Positions 42,362-51,800 of a stretch of 64,000 nucleotides of DNA are shown piece by piece (within the stretch, counting starts at the first letter, position 1; every line of letters starts with the position of its first letter). Made by a program: the position numbers and the translations under genes. The notes under the pieces are model-generated. The model was not told the DNA's origin and ran no database searches. It saw only the letters and a list, made by a program, of their open reading frames with translations. The stretch spans positions 682,001 to 746,000 of the forward strand of contig NZ_CP134223.1 of NCBI RefSeq assembly GCF_031599675.1, written 5' to 3'. Source of the DNA: Paenibacillus pedocola. Its GTDB lineage: Bacteria; Bacillota; Bacilli; Paenibacillales; Paenibacillaceae.

Positions 42362-43624
42362 ATGAGAGACGGCGAAGACCGGATCGTAGGAATGGAAGAT
42401 ATTGTGCGGGCACACCATGTGCTGCGGGAGGTAATCGTCCGTACGCCGCTTCAGCTGGATGCGGTGCTGTCAGCCAAGTATGACTGCAATGTATACTTGA
42501 AGCGCGAAGATTTGCAGATTGTCCGTTCCTTCAAGATTCGTGGCGCATACAATATGATTCGCAGCCTGCCTGCTGAAGATAGAGCCAAGGGTATTGTCTG
42601 CGCAAGTGCGGGGAACCATGCACAAGGGGTAGCTTACTCCTGCAAAGCGCTGGGGATTAAAGGGAAAGTCTATATGCCAAGCACGACACCGAACCAGAAG
42701 ATCAAGCAGGTCCGGCGCTTTGGCGGTGAATTTGTGGAGGTTATTCTCAAGGGGGATACCTTTGATGATGCGTATGAAGAGGCCCTTCAGGCTTGCGTAG
42801 ATCATAGCATGACCCTGATTCACCCGTTTGATGAACCGCGGATTATTGCCGGTAACGGAACGATTGCCATGGAGGTTATGGAGAGCCTGGACAAGCCGGC
42901 GGATTTTGTGTTTGTCACCATTGGCGGCGGCGGTCTGGCAGCAGGCGTAGCCACCTATGTGAAGACCGTAAGTCCTGCGACGAAGGTCATCGGTGTGGAG
43001 CCGACAGGGGCAGCTTCCATGAGTGAAGCCCTGCAATGCGGAGAAGTTGTAACCCTGGCGGAGATTAATAAATTTGTAGATGGGGCTGCCGTGAAGCGTG
43101 TCGGCGGATTAACCTATGATATTTGTGCCCGTCTTTTGGATGATGTGGTCAAAGTGCCGGAGGGCAAGGCGTGCACGACGATTCTGGAGCTGTACAATGA
43201 GAATGCAATTGTTGTTGAACCGGCAGGCTCGCTGCCTATTGCGGCACTCGACATGTACCGGGATCAAATCCGCGGCAAAACAGTGGTCTGTATCGTCAGC
43301 GGCGGCAACAATGATATTGACCGGATGCAGGAAATTAAGGAGCGTTCGCTCATTTATGAAGGACTCAAGCATTACTTCATGATCAACTTCCCGCAGCGTG
43401 CCGGTGCGCTGAAGGAGTTCCTGGCCGAAGTGCTCGGACCTGATGATGACATTACCCGTTTTGAATATACCAAGAAGAATGATAAAGAGAACGGGCCGGC
43501 GCTTGTCGGGATTGAGCTGTTCCAGCGGGAAGATTATGAGCCGCTTATCGAACGGATGAAGCAGAAGGGCGTCGATTATACGGAGATTAACAAGGAACCT
43601 AATTTATTTAATATGCTGATCTAA
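42362..43624 (+). CDS. ilvA: Threonine ammonia-lyase
   Basis: 420 residues. A PLP enzyme that converts threonine to 2-oxobutanoate and ammonia, the first step of isoleucine synthesis. The PLP lysine is Lys58 in SFKIRGAYN, and the glycine-rich phosphate loop is VTIGGGGLAAG. The C-terminal ~90 residues form an ACT-like regulatory domain (FPQRAGALKEFL), consistent with feedback control by isoleucine, as in Bacillus IlvA (similar length). ATG 42362 directly follows a TTG in the same frame; GCGAGG is the ribosome-binding site. Confidence 0.95.
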   Translation: MRDGEDRIVGMEDIVRAHHVLREVIVRTPLQLDAVLSAKYDCNVYLKREDLQIVRSFKIRGAYNMIRSLPAEDRAKGIVCASAGNHAQGVAYSCKALGIKGKVYMPSTTPNQKIKQVRRFGGEFVEVILKGDTFDDAYEEALQACVDHSMTLIHPFDEPRIIAGNGTIAMEVMESLDKPADFVFVTIGGGGLAAGVATYVKTVSPATKVIGVEPTGAASMSEALQCGEVVTLAEINKFVDGAAVKRVGGLTYDICARLLDDVVKVPEGKACTTILELYNENAIVVEPAGSLPIAALDMYRDQIRGKTVVCIVSGGNNDIDRMQEIKERSLIYEGLKHYFMINFPQRAGALKEFLAEVLGPDDDITRFEYTKKNDKENGPALVGIELFQREDYEPLIERMKQKGVDYTEINKEPNLFNMLI

Positions 43625-43664
43625 AAAAAAGGCCCGTCTCGGAGAAATTCCGGGGCGGGCCTTT
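43624..43664. terminator. Bidirectional terminator between ilvA and the minus-strand gene
   Basis: GGCCCGTCTCGG pairs with CCGGGGCGGGCC (one G-T). An A run precedes and CTTT follows, so it works best for the minus-strand gene and can also serve ilvA. Confidence 0.85.
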
Positions 43665-43673
43665 CTGTGTATG

Positions 43674-44618
43674 CTAAGTCAGTGGGACCTCTTCCTTCAA
43701 ATACTTCTCTACGCTGGCATCCTGCTTATAGCCGTTCTCTTTTAGCAGCTTCATCAGGCCGTCAAGCTTCTGCAGGAACGGGCTGTTGCCATTATCTTTA
43801 GCCAGAATACTGGTGTAGGCCTTCTGTGCCTCCAAATCCATTTCCAGATTGTCATAATGGAAGAGCGGCGTATTGTTCTGTCCGTAAAAGGTATTGGTGA
43901 CATACACCCGATACAGTGTCTTGACCGCTGTGATCCGGTTAGACTTGGGATAGTGCTGGACGAACTGCTCCTGGTTCAACGCTCTGGCGGCAACCTCGGA
44001 CCAGCCGATGACCAGTCCGTTATCCTTGGAAGAAGGCAGATCCGACTCCGTAGCCATAATCGTTATATAATCGCGGATGTCACTCATCACGTACACTTTA
44101 TATTTGCGGTAGGCGGCGTAATCAATGACCGGGAAAAAGGAGCCCTCGGCCGTCTCCAGCTTATACCCGCTCTCCCCGGCAGTTTTCAGTAAGGTGCGCA
44201 GGGCAGCGTCCTCTGTACTCTCAGCCAGCTTAGCCATGCTGATCCCTGCTTTGTAAACGGAGGTAAGCTTCCGCTGTACAGAGCTGCCGCTGAATCTGCT
44301 CTCCCAGACAGGAAGTGCCGCCTTGTGGAGATTCTCGAGCTTCAGGATCAGAACAGTAGCCTGGTAAGGGCTGACTGCATAGATATTGCTGTTCAAATAT
44401 TGGATGGCCTGCGGAAGCCTGGCGGAGTCTGCCAGAAGCGGCAAAGCAGCTTTATATACCGCCTGGGCATGGCTGCTGGTACCGGCCGCAGTAGTAAGAG
44501 TCTTCCCGGCTCCGGCAGAGGTGTCAGCAGCCGTCCCTTCGGCATGAACGGTTACGCCGGCTCCTTGCAGTCCAAGCGTGAGGGCCAGTGCAGTGATTAG
44601 AATACTGTGCTTCTTCAT
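43674..44618 (-). CDS. Secreted protein of unknown function
   Basis: 314 residues. A clear signal peptide (MKKHSILITALALTLGLQGA) with a cleavage region near AHA/VHA around residue 27, then a Thr/Ala/Ser-rich linker and a helical soluble domain with many conserved-looking aromatic residues (for example FFPVIDYAAYRKYKVYVMSD). No enzyme motif is seen. The ribosome-binding site is GGGGGAAA upstream of the ATG at 44618. It lies 40 bases downstream of the DUF1129-like gene on the same strand, so both may be one transcript ending at the shared terminator. Confidence 0.85.
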   Translation of the reverse strand: MKKHSILITALALTLGLQGAGVTVHAEGTAADTSAGAGKTLTTAAGTSSHAQAVYKAALPLLADSARLPQAIQYLNSNIYAVSPYQATVLILKLENLHKAALPVWESRFSGSSVQRKLTSVYKAGISMAKLAESTEDAALRTLLKTAGESGYKLETAEGSFFPVIDYAAYRKYKVYVMSDIRDYITIMATESDLPSSKDNGLVIGWSEVAARALNQEQFVQHYPKSNRITAVKTLYRVYVTNTFYGQNNTPLFHYDNLEMDLEAQKAYTSILAKDNGNSPFLQKLDGLMKLLKENGYKQDASVEKYLKEEVPLT

Positions 44619-44658
44619 GGAAGTTTCCCCCTGTGTTGTCGGAAGTAGAATAATAAAC

Positions 44659-45321
44659 TTAGGATTTGAAAAATATAAATTTCAGTCCGAGCCCGCCGGC
44701 CAGACTTATAATCAGGCTTACCCAGGGTGAGATCGTAATCACCGGGAACAGATTATCGAGGAATATCCCGGCAAAAATCACAACGACAGCCACTGCGACA
44801 TAGATACCGAGTGCCTTAATATCGAAAGTCTTGGCTTTCGGCGCATCATTCTCTGACAGTGAAGACATCCATCTCACCAGCAGCTCCATAAGCACGATGG
44901 AACCCAAGCCTACGACGATCAGTGTAAATACACTAACCTTGCCGAACATATCTGCCGAACCGCCGCTCCACTCCATAAAGAGCCCGGCAATGGCCATTAC
45001 GCCGAAAAATAGGGTCAGCGCCGTCCACGCAATCATCAGGTAATAGTTCAGTTTGCTGCGTTCAGGCCGCGCTGGAACGCTGTCCATAATATCCTTGAAA
45101 TAATCCTCCGGATGCTCACCGAAGATTTGCTTGGCGTTTCTGCCTTTGCCCTGTCCCTGCAGCAGCAGTGCCGCCGCTTCCAGCAGCAGCTTCTCCGCAC
45201 GTACCGGGTCTACCCGGCTTGCCCGCATAGCCAGAATCATATCTTCAAAGTAGGAACGGTTAAACGGGGTCATTTGTTCACGCAAGGCGTTGTTTTCTTT
45301 AATCATGGCTTTGACTTTCAT
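44659..45321 (-). CDS. DUF1129-like membrane protein
   Basis: 220 residues. The N-terminal ~100 residues are soluble and helical (PEDYFKDIMDSVPARPERSK is the DUF1129 boundary pattern); the rest has four hydrophobic spans. The function of the family is unknown. ATG 45321 is taken as the start, with GGAGG 14 bases upstream (long spacing). An in-frame TTG at 45342 would begin on that ribosome-binding site. It is transcribed toward the secreted protein gene. Confidence 0.75.
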   Translation of the reverse strand: MKVKAMIKENNALREQMTPFNRSYFEDMILAMRASRVDPVRAEKLLLEAAALLLQGQGKGRNAKQIFGEHPEDYFKDIMDSVPARPERSKLNYYLMIAWTALTLFFGVMAIAGLFMEWSGGSADMFGKVSVFTLIVVGLGSIVLMELLVRWMSSLSENDAPKAKTFDIKALGIYVAVAVVVIFAGIFLDNLFPVITISPWVSLIISLAGGLGLKFIFFKS

Positions 45322-45505
45322 AGTATGGATGTAAACCTCCAATAGTGGTTAATCGAGTTAGCCTTTAACCTAGAGTATACGTTTGCGCGGCGGTTGTGTG
45401 CAAGGACAACCCTTTCGCTTTGCCATGAATAATCTATTTTGGAAGAGTGAACACTGAAATTGTGATTAGCTTCACAAATATAGCTTAGGAAGGGCAGGTA
45501 GCGTT

Positions 45506-45706
45506 ATGGGACATGAGAAGAAAGAAGAGGTAGGTAAATTCATGGGTGACGGCTTCGCACCTGCAGAGACAAACCAAGTGGGAGATTGGGGCAATTCTGA
45601 CGGCTTCAGTCTGTGGGATTCTGCAGGACAAGATTCGGAGACCGGCTTCGAGGACTGGGAAGGCCGCCAGGAAACCCACGATATGTTTCACAACAGCTAC
45701 GATTGA
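45506..45706 (+). CDS. Small acidic protein, unknown
   Basis: 66 residues, strongly hydrophilic and acidic, rich in Gly, Asp, Glu and Trp (VGDWGNSDGFSLWDSAG). AGGAAGG lies upstream of the ATG and a strong hairpin lies 20 bases after the stop, which argues for a real unit. No family is recognised and no membrane segment or cysteine is present. Confidence 0.55.
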   Translation: MGHEKKEEVGKFMGDGFAPAETNQVGDWGNSDGFSLWDSAGQDSETGFEDWEGRQETHDMFHNSYD

Positions 45707-45727
45707 GTGAAGTTATGAGAAGGTCCG

Positions 45728-45758
45728 GCCTCTTTTGCTCCCAAGGAGCAGAAGAGGC
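45728..45758 (+). terminator. Hairpin terminator after the small acidic protein
   Basis: GCCTCTTTTGCTCC pairs with GGAGCAGAAGAGGC (14 bp, one G-T) over CAA, followed by the imperfect T tract TTATTC. Confidence 0.65.
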
Positions 45759-45789
45759 TTATTCATGTTCACATTTAGGTGTGTGGATA

Positions 45790-45817
45790 TTGACAATAAG
45801 AGCGTAAAACGTATAAT
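45790..45817 (+). promoter_or_regulatory. Promoter of the hydrolase gene
   Basis: Consensus TTGACA and TATAAT with a 16-base spacer, about 75 bases before the gene. Confidence 0.7.
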
Positions 45818-45893
45818 AAAGATATTAATCATACTAAAGTAATCGGAATTATAATACTTTGAAATAGCATTACTTTTAGAGGGGGATACAGCA

Positions 45894-46724
45894 ATGGAGC
45901 GGAATATTGTAATCCGGCATAACCAGGAAGAACTTACAGCGAGCATACACTATCCATCACGGGAAAAGGGAACCTCCGGACGATGCAAGGACCGGGTGCC
46001 TCTGGCGGTCATCTGCCACGGGTTCGTGGGTAACCGGATCGGTGTTGACCGGATTTTTGTTAAGGCTGCGCGTGAGCTGGCCCAGGACGGATATATGGTA
46101 ATCCGCTTCGACTATGCAGGCTGCGGTGAGAGCAGCGGCAATTACGGCAGTGAGGACATGGAATCGATGATTGCCCAGACCCGGGCAGTCCTGGACTACG
46201 GCATCGGCTCAGCGGATGTCGATCCGCAGCGCGTCACCCTGATCGGTCACAGCCTCGGGGGAGCAGTAGCGCTTCTGACAGCCGTCCGTGACCGCCGGGT
46301 TAAGAACCTTGTGCTGTGGGCGGCGGTTGGCTATCCGTTCAATGATATTGTGAAGATCGTGGGCAGAGAGGCCTATGACCGGTCTGTCAAAGCCGGCTCT
46401 GCCGATTATGCGGGCTATTCCTTTACTCCGGTGTATTTCAACTCCCTTGCGGCGTTCCAGCCTTTTCAGGAGGCCGGCAAATTCAGCGGCGATGTGCTGG
46501 TCATTCATGGCACCTCCGATGATGTGATTCCAGTCGATTATGCGTTCCTATACCAGAAGCTGTTCTGGACACGCCCCGAAGGGCGCTGCGACAAAGAAAT
46601 CATCTTCCAGGGAGATCATACCTTCTCATCCGGACCGGCGCAGGAACAGGTACTGAAACGGACCAAGGACTGGATGAACCAGCAGGAGCATTTACAGCAG
46701 GAATGGCAGAACTGGATGATATAA
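45894..46724 (+). CDS. Alpha/beta-hydrolase (serine esterase-like)
   Basis: 276 residues. An alpha/beta-hydrolase fold with the nucleophile Ser120 in GHSLGG, an oxyanion region HGFVGNRIG, an Asp in GTSDDVIPV and the catalytic His in GDHTFSS. It is similar to cinnamoyl-esterase/feruloyl-esterase-like and general serine hydrolases; the substrate is not predictable. The ATG at 45894 has GAGGGGGAT upstream. No signal peptide, so cytoplasmic. Confidence 0.9.
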   Translation: MERNIVIRHNQEELTASIHYPSREKGTSGRCKDRVPLAVICHGFVGNRIGVDRIFVKAARELAQDGYMVIRFDYAGCGESSGNYGSEDMESMIAQTRAVLDYGIGSADVDPQRVTLIGHSLGGAVALLTAVRDRRVKNLVLWAAVGYPFNDIVKIVGREAYDRSVKAGSADYAGYSFTPVYFNSLAAFQPFQEAGKFSGDVLVIHGTSDDVIPVDYAFLYQKLFWTRPEGRCDKEIIFQGDHTFSSGPAQEQVLKRTKDWMNQQEHLQQEWQNWMI

Positions 46725-46859
46725 CATCCCCGGTATTAAGGTGGCGTCAGCTATAGCAGCCAGCCCCTCTGCCAGAGAAGCTCACTCGCAATCACCGGTA
46801 AATAGGGTTAAAATAAAGGGGCAGACCATATACTGGGTTATGGAGGAGGTTGGCTCCCT

Positions 46860-47636
46860 ATGAAATTACCGGCATTTTTTATCGCGCATGGCTCTCCGGT
46901 CCTCGCGCTCGAGGATAACGAATATACCCGTTTCCTGGAGCGCCTTGGTCAGGATCTGGGGACGCCCCGGGGCATCGTTGTTTTCTCTGCACACTGGGAC
47001 AGTCCCGAACAGCTGATTACGGTAGATGCACAGCACGAAACGCAGCATGATTTCTATGGATTTCCGGAAGAAATGTACTCCCTGACCTACCCGGCACCTG
47101 GCGATCCAGCGCTTAGCAGCCGGATTTCCGAGCTTTTTAACCAGAGCAATCTCCCGCACCAGCCTGTTCTGGGCCGTGGTCTGGATCATGGCGTTTGGGT
47201 CATTCTTAAGAAGATGTTCCCTCAGGCCGACATTCCGGTTGTGGCATTATCAGTGGATTCTCTACGCTCGCCTGAGGAACAGTATACGATCGGGCGGATG
47301 CTGGCTCCGCTGCGTGAAGAAGGGATTCTGCTGCTCGGCAGCGGCGGACTCGTACACAATCTGCGCATGCTGAAGCAGGATGATCAGCCCGAATCCTGGG
47401 CTCAGGAGTTCGACGCCTGGATCGCCAAAGGACTCGAAAGCTGGGATCTGCCTTCCTTGTTCGCTTATGAGAAGAAGGCGCCGCATGTGCGGGATGCCGT
47501 CCCCTCTTATGGAAGAGAGCATTTTGTTCCGCTGTTTTACATTATGGGCACTGCCGATGCCGGCAGGCAGGCGCAGCTGATGATTCAAGCTTACCAGTAC
47601 GGCACGCTTAGTCTTAATTGTTGGATGGTCGATTAG
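46860..47636 (+). CDS. DODA-type extradiol ring-cleavage dioxygenase (LigB/YgiD family)
   Basis: 258 residues. Class III extradiol dioxygenase family, including plant and bacterial 4,5-DOPA dioxygenases. The metal-binding histidines are visible in FFIAHGSPVLALEDN, VVFSAHWDS and GLDHGVWVILKKMFP, with LLLGSGGLVHNLR near the C-terminus. The Escherichia coli relative YgiD cleaves DOPA, but the natural substrate in Firmicutes is unknown. GGAGGAGG precedes the ATG. A terminator follows. Confidence 0.92.
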   Translation: MKLPAFFIAHGSPVLALEDNEYTRFLERLGQDLGTPRGIVVFSAHWDSPEQLITVDAQHETQHDFYGFPEEMYSLTYPAPGDPALSSRISELFNQSNLPHQPVLGRGLDHGVWVILKKMFPQADIPVVALSVDSLRSPEEQYTIGRMLAPLREEGILLLGSGGLVHNLRMLKQDDQPESWAQEFDAWIAKGLESWDLPSLFAYEKKAPHVRDAVPSYGREHFVPLFYIMGTADAGRQAQLMIQAYQYGTLSLNCWMVD

Positions 47637-47655
47637 CATAAATACAATAACCTGA

Positions 47656-47688
47656 GGATACAGCCGATAAAAAGGCTGTATCCTTTTT
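47656..47688 (+). terminator. Intrinsic terminator of the dioxygenase gene
   Basis: GGATACAGCC pairs with GGCTGTATCC over GATAAAAA, then five T. Confidence 0.92.
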
Positions 47689-47759
47689 ATTTGCAGGCTC
47701 AAGACAAATAGGCCATGCTGTGATTAAATGGAAGAAACAATTAGGAGGAACAAAACCTG

Positions 47760-48860
47760 ATGCCCCTGAACCGCTATCCTTTCCGGCTGATATCCGGTAT
47801 TCTGCTTGCTGTCCTGCTGCTCTCCGCCTGCGGGTCAGAGAACCCGGCGCCAGAGTCCGCTCCGACGGCCGTGCCTACCTTGTCTCCGCTCCCAAGCACA
47901 ATACCGGAGCCTTCACCTACTGCTGAACCGGCAGCACAGCAGGTGTCCGGACTAACCGGCCTTCCCGTGCAGGAGGGCAGTCTGCCGCGTCCGCTCGCCG
48001 TCATGATCAACAACGCGCCAGCCGCCCGTCCGCAGTCCGGGGTAAGCGAGGCCGACATCCTGTATGAAGTGCTGGCCGAAGGCGGGATCACCCGGATCAT
48101 CGGGATATTCCAAAGCCATACAGGAGTGGTCAAAATCGGTCCGATCCGCAGCATCCGCCCTTATCTGATTGATCTCGGCGAGAGCTATGGCGGGGTAACA
48201 GTGCATGCCGGTGGCAGTCCGGCAGCTTATGCCATCCTCCAGCGGCAGAAGAAGGAGGATATGGACGAGATCGGCAAGGCCGGTGCTTATTTCTGGCGGG
48301 ACAAGGAACGCAAAGCGCCGCATAATTTGTACAGCAACGCAGCGAAGCTGCGTGAAGGAGCTGCGAAGCTGGGCTATGCCGAGAGTGTAGAGGTTCCGGG
48401 TTACCAGTTCACCGATCCCGACTTCCTGCCGACTGAGGGAGAAGCCGCAGCGGAGCTGAACGTTAATTTTTTGCTCAAAAGCTATACAGTAGGCTATAAA
48501 TATGATGCGCAGCGCCGAACCTATCTCCGCTCGGTCAACGGTAAGCCGCATCTGGATCTGAATAATAATAGTCCGGTGGAGGCTGCCAATGTCATGGTGA
48601 TCGGAGCGGATCATAAGGTGCTTGACGATGTAGGCAGACTTCAGGTCGATGTGGAGCTGGGCGGAGAGGCGCTGCTCTTCCAGCGCGGAACAGTCCTGAA
48701 GGGCAAATGGGCGCGCAATCCGGGAGATATCATCCGCTTTGTAAAGGCAGACGGCACGGAAGCGCTGATGTACCCCGGGGTGACCCATATACTGATCGTA
48801 CCGAACAGCCCTTCCTTCAGCAGTCATGTGGAGTATCCGGTTTTGCCAAGCCAGGGCTGA
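47760..48860 (+). CDS. DUF3048 lipoprotein (YerB-like)
   Basis: 366 residues. A lipoprotein signal (LLAVLLLSAC lipobox, lipidated Cys near residue 22), a Pro/Thr/Ser-rich linker, then the DUF3048 domain beginning PLAVMINNAPAARPQSGVSE, with VKIGPIRSIRPYLIDL. The family is widespread in Firmicutes as YerB and its function is unknown. AGGAGG lies upstream of the ATG. A downstream promoter for the DUF47 gene probably lies in the 200-base gap. Confidence 0.93.
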   Translation: MPLNRYPFRLISGILLAVLLLSACGSENPAPESAPTAVPTLSPLPSTIPEPSPTAEPAAQQVSGLTGLPVQEGSLPRPLAVMINNAPAARPQSGVSEADILYEVLAEGGITRIIGIFQSHTGVVKIGPIRSIRPYLIDLGESYGGVTVHAGGSPAAYAILQRQKKEDMDEIGKAGAYFWRDKERKAPHNLYSNAAKLREGAAKLGYAESVEVPGYQFTDPDFLPTEGEAAAELNVNFLLKSYTVGYKYDAQRRTYLRSVNGKPHLDLNNNSPVEAANVMVIGADHKVLDDVGRLQVDVELGGEALLFQRGTVLKGKWARNPGDIIRFVKADGTEALMYPGVTHILIVPNSPSFSSHVEYPVLPSQG

Positions 48861-49064
48861 TTTTGTCCGGAAAAAAGCGGGTTCAGAGAATGAATTTGTC
48901 CATTCCGGGGAATTGTTAATATAGTGTAAAAAAGTTCGGTTCTTTTACTTCTATCCCTTCGGCTGATATGTTAAGATAACAAAGGTTGTCATTCATTTTC
49001 AGGCTGCTTACATTTGGAAGACATTCCGTTTTCACGGCAATATTATGTAAAGGGGTTTAAACTA

Positions 49065-49682
49065 ATGAAGTTGAAAAAAAAGGATATTTTCTTTGAGACG
49101 CTGGAAAATATGGCGGATACCATTGTTCAGGCGGCAGATTACTTCGCTCAGAATATTACCAGTCTCCGGGATAATGTCGATAATTTCGCTGCGGTGATGA
49201 AGAAGTACGAAAACCAATGCGATACCTACACGCACACTGTCATCAAGGAATTGAACAAAACGTTCATCACTCCGCTTGAGCGTGACGACATTATGGATTT
49301 GATCACCAGCATGGATGATGTTATGGATGGTCTGGAGGCTTCAGCTTCACGGTTCTATATGTATAACCTGCTGGACGCGGATGAATATATTGTGCAGTTC
49401 GCGGAAATCCTCCGCCAGTCTGCCTATGAAATTCAAAAAGCGGTCCATCTGCTCTCCCAGAAAAAGCTGCTCGCGATTCGTGAATATACGATCCGTCTGA
49501 ATGATCTGGAGAATCAGGGTGACGAGGTACTTCGTATCTGCACCAAAAACCTGTTCGAAACCGTTACAGATCCTATCGAGCTGATTAAGCGCAAAGAGCT
49601 TTACGAGCGGTTGGAAACGACCACTGATAAATGTGAAGACGTAGCCAACATGCTGGAATCGATCATCATGCGCAATTCATAA
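49065..49682 (+). CDS. DUF47/PhoU-like phosphate transport regulator
   Basis: 205 residues. An all-helical PhoU-like protein (DUF47) usually encoded beside PiT phosphate transporters and thought to modulate them. The pattern FFETLENMADTIVQAADYF and MDDVMDGLEASASRFYMY is typical. ATG 49065 is chosen over 49014 because AAAGGGG lies nine bases upstream and homologues start with a short basic stretch. It lies 13 bases ahead of the transporter. Confidence 0.93.
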   Translation: MKLKKKDIFFETLENMADTIVQAADYFAQNITSLRDNVDNFAAVMKKYENQCDTYTHTVIKELNKTFITPLERDDIMDLITSMDDVMDGLEASASRFYMYNLLDADEYIVQFAEILRQSAYEIQKAVHLLSQKKLLAIREYTIRLNDLENQGDEVLRICTKNLFETVTDPIELIKRKELYERLETTTDKCEDVANMLESIIMRNS

Positions 49683-49695
49683 GGGGCTCTAAGAT

Positions 49696-50685
49696 ATGGA
49701 AACATCATTATTAATGCTCAGTTTTGTTATATTTCTCGCGCTAGCGTTCGATTTCATCAATGGTTTCCATGATACGGCCAACGCCATCGCCACTTCTGTT
49801 TCGACACGTGCGCTGAAGCCGCGCACCGCCATTATTATGGCAGCGCTGATGAACTTCATCGGGGCGCTGATGTTTACAGGCGTAGCCAAGAAAATCGGCG
49901 GCAGTATCACCGACCCGACGCTGCTTACTAACGGTATAGACATTGTAGCTGCGACCCTGATTGCCGCTATCATCTGGAACCTGATCACCTGGTGGCTCGG
50001 TATTCCGTCCTCCTCCTCCCATGCCCTGATCGGTGCTTTGGCCGGTGCGGTCTATATCGGAGCCGGTTCGGACCACATCAAGTGGAGCGGGTTCATCGAG
50101 ATCGTTGAGGGGCTGGTATTCTCCCCGCTGATCGCCTTTGTGATCGGTTATATCATCATGACGATCCTCAAGTGGGTGTTTGCCAAACGCAGTCCGCATA
50201 CAGTGAACAAAGGCTTCCGTTCGATGCAGGTACTGACGGCAGCGCTGCAGTCCTTTACACATGGTACCAATGATGCCCAGAAGGCCATGGGGATTATCAC
50301 CTTTGCGCTGGTAACCTCGGGACATCTGGAGTCAATGGAAGTTCCGCTGTGGGTTAAAATCGCCGCCGCAACTTCTATGGCCCTCGGGACCTCGATTGGC
50401 GGATGGAAGATCATTAAAACGATGGGCACCAAGATATTCAAGATTGAACCGATCAACGGTTTTGCCGCAGATATCTCTGCTGCATCGGTCATTTTCTCAG
50501 CTACCCTGCTGCATTTGCCTGTAAGCTCCACGCATGCCATTACATCGGCCATTCTCGGTGTAGGTTCAGCCAAGCGGTTCTCTGCTGTGAAATGGGGAGT
50601 AGCCGGCCGGATTATCATTACCTGGTTTATTACCATTCCAATCAGCGCAGTGCTGGCAGGAATCATCTTTAAGATTTTCTTCTAG
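49696..50685 (+). CDS. pit: PiT-family inorganic phosphate transporter
   Basis: 329 residues, about ten membrane spans and two inverted family signatures (DFINGFHDTANAIATSV near the N-terminus and FTHGTNDAQKAMGIITFAL in the second half). Low-affinity phosphate uptake driven by protons or metal-phosphate symport. It forms a two-gene operon with the DUF47 protein and is followed by terminators. Confidence 0.95.
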   Translation: METSLLMLSFVIFLALAFDFINGFHDTANAIATSVSTRALKPRTAIIMAALMNFIGALMFTGVAKKIGGSITDPTLLTNGIDIVAATLIAAIIWNLITWWLGIPSSSSHALIGALAGAVYIGAGSDHIKWSGFIEIVEGLVFSPLIAFVIGYIIMTILKWVFAKRSPHTVNKGFRSMQVLTAALQSFTHGTNDAQKAMGIITFALVTSGHLESMEVPLWVKIAAATSMALGTSIGGWKIIKTMGTKIFKIEPINGFAADISAASVIFSATLLHLPVSSTHAITSAILGVGSAKRFSAVKWGVAGRIIITWFITIPISAVLAGIIFKIFF

Positions 50686-50698
50686 AGCATCGTAACTA

Positions 50699-50738
50699 AG
50701 ATGTTAGAGGCCAAGGACGGCTGCTGACATCTTTTTTT
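50699..50738 (+). terminator. Terminator of the phosphate transport operon
   Basis: AGATGT and ACATCT enclose a smaller GCC/GGC stem, followed by seven T. Confidence 0.7.
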
Positions 50739-50772
50739 GTTGTATAACAGGAATTCCATAGATTGGGCTGAG

Positions 50773-50794
50773 GACACCGAAAGGTGTCTTTTTT
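50773..50794 (+). terminator. Second terminator ahead of the glutamine transporter
   Basis: GACACC and GGTGTC with a GAAA tetraloop, then six T. The remaining gap to 51040 is AT-rich and holds a possible TTGAAA/TATAGT promoter (50911-50937, short 15-base spacer). Confidence 0.8.
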
Positions 50795-51040
50795 GCTTAT
50801 TTACAAGAGAGAAACGTCACTAAAAGTTACATGTATTTGATAAAAAACATTAATTGGGGCAAAAAGAAAATGAAATACATCACTTTCTGAAAAGAAAATG
50901 ACATGTTTTTTTGAAAAACAGAGTAGGATTATATAGTTTTCGGTAGTCTCTACAGTAAGGTGTGTTTTAAGTGTTACCATAGCTGACAGAGAGCAGCTTA
51001 AGAAAGCTTATAACTAGAAGTGTGTAAAGGAGGCCTGTCG

Positions 51041-51769
51041 TTGATCGACTTTCATCAGGTAGAGAAACATTACGGACAATTTCATGTGCTGAAAACCATC
51101 GACCTTCATGTACAGGAAGGGGAAGTGGTTGTCGTAGTCGGCCCTTCCGGGTCCGGCAAAAGCACCATGCTGCGCTGCATCAACCGGCTGGAGACGATAA
51201 CCAGCGGCGGACTGACTGTTGATGGAATAACGGTTAATGAGCGCAAAACAGATATCAACAAGCTGCGCAAGGAGATCGGAATGGTGTTTCAGCATTTCAA
51301 TCTGTATCCGCACAAAAAGGTGATCGACAATATTACATTGGCACCAATCAAGGTGCTGGGACTAAGCAAGACAGAAGCAGAAAAGACAGCGATGTATTAT
51401 CTGGAAAAGGTCGGCATTGCTGATAAAGCCCATGCTTATCCTTCCCAGCTGTCCGGCGGGCAGCAGCAGCGTGTAGCTATAGCCCGGGGGCTTGCGATGA
51501 AGCCGAAGATTATGCTGTTCGACGAACCGACCTCGGCGCTTGATCCGGAGATGGTCGGCGAGGTGCTCGATGTCATGCGTACGCTGGCTAATGAAGGTAT
51601 GACCATGGTAGTGGTTACTCATGAGATGGGCTTTGCCAAAGAGGTGGCCGACCGGGTCATCTTCATGGATCAGGGACAAATCGTGGAAGAAGCCGAGCCG
51701 GCGCAATTCTTCGCCAGTCCAAAGGAAGAACGGACCCGGACGTTTCTCAGCCGTGTACTAAGTCATTAA
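51041..51769 (+). CDS. glnQ: Polar amino acid ABC transporter ATPase (GlnQ-like)
   Basis: 242 residues. ATP-binding subunit energising uptake of glutamine or a related polar amino acid. Walker [10 protein letters not shown], signature LSGGQQQR, Walker [13 protein letters not shown] and the switch histidine in [10 protein letters not shown] are present. TTG 51041 is chosen because AAAGGAGG lies seven bases upstream; the longer frame from 51020 would read through that site. First gene of the transporter operon. Confidence 0.96.
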   Translation: MIDFHQVEKHYGQFHVLKTIDLHVQEGEVVVVVGPSGSGKSTMLRCINRLETITSGGLTVDGITVNERKTDINKLRKEIGMVFQHFNLYPHKKVIDNITLAPIKVLGLSKTEAEKTAMYYLEKVGIADKAHAYPSQLSGGQQQRVAIARGLAMKPKIMLFDEPTSALDPEMVGEVLDVMRTLANEGMTMVVVTHEMGFAKEVADRVIFMDQGQIVEEAEPAQFFASPKEERTRTFLSRVLSH

Positions 51770-51800
51770 CCAAATATATAGATTATAAGGAGGAAGAGAA

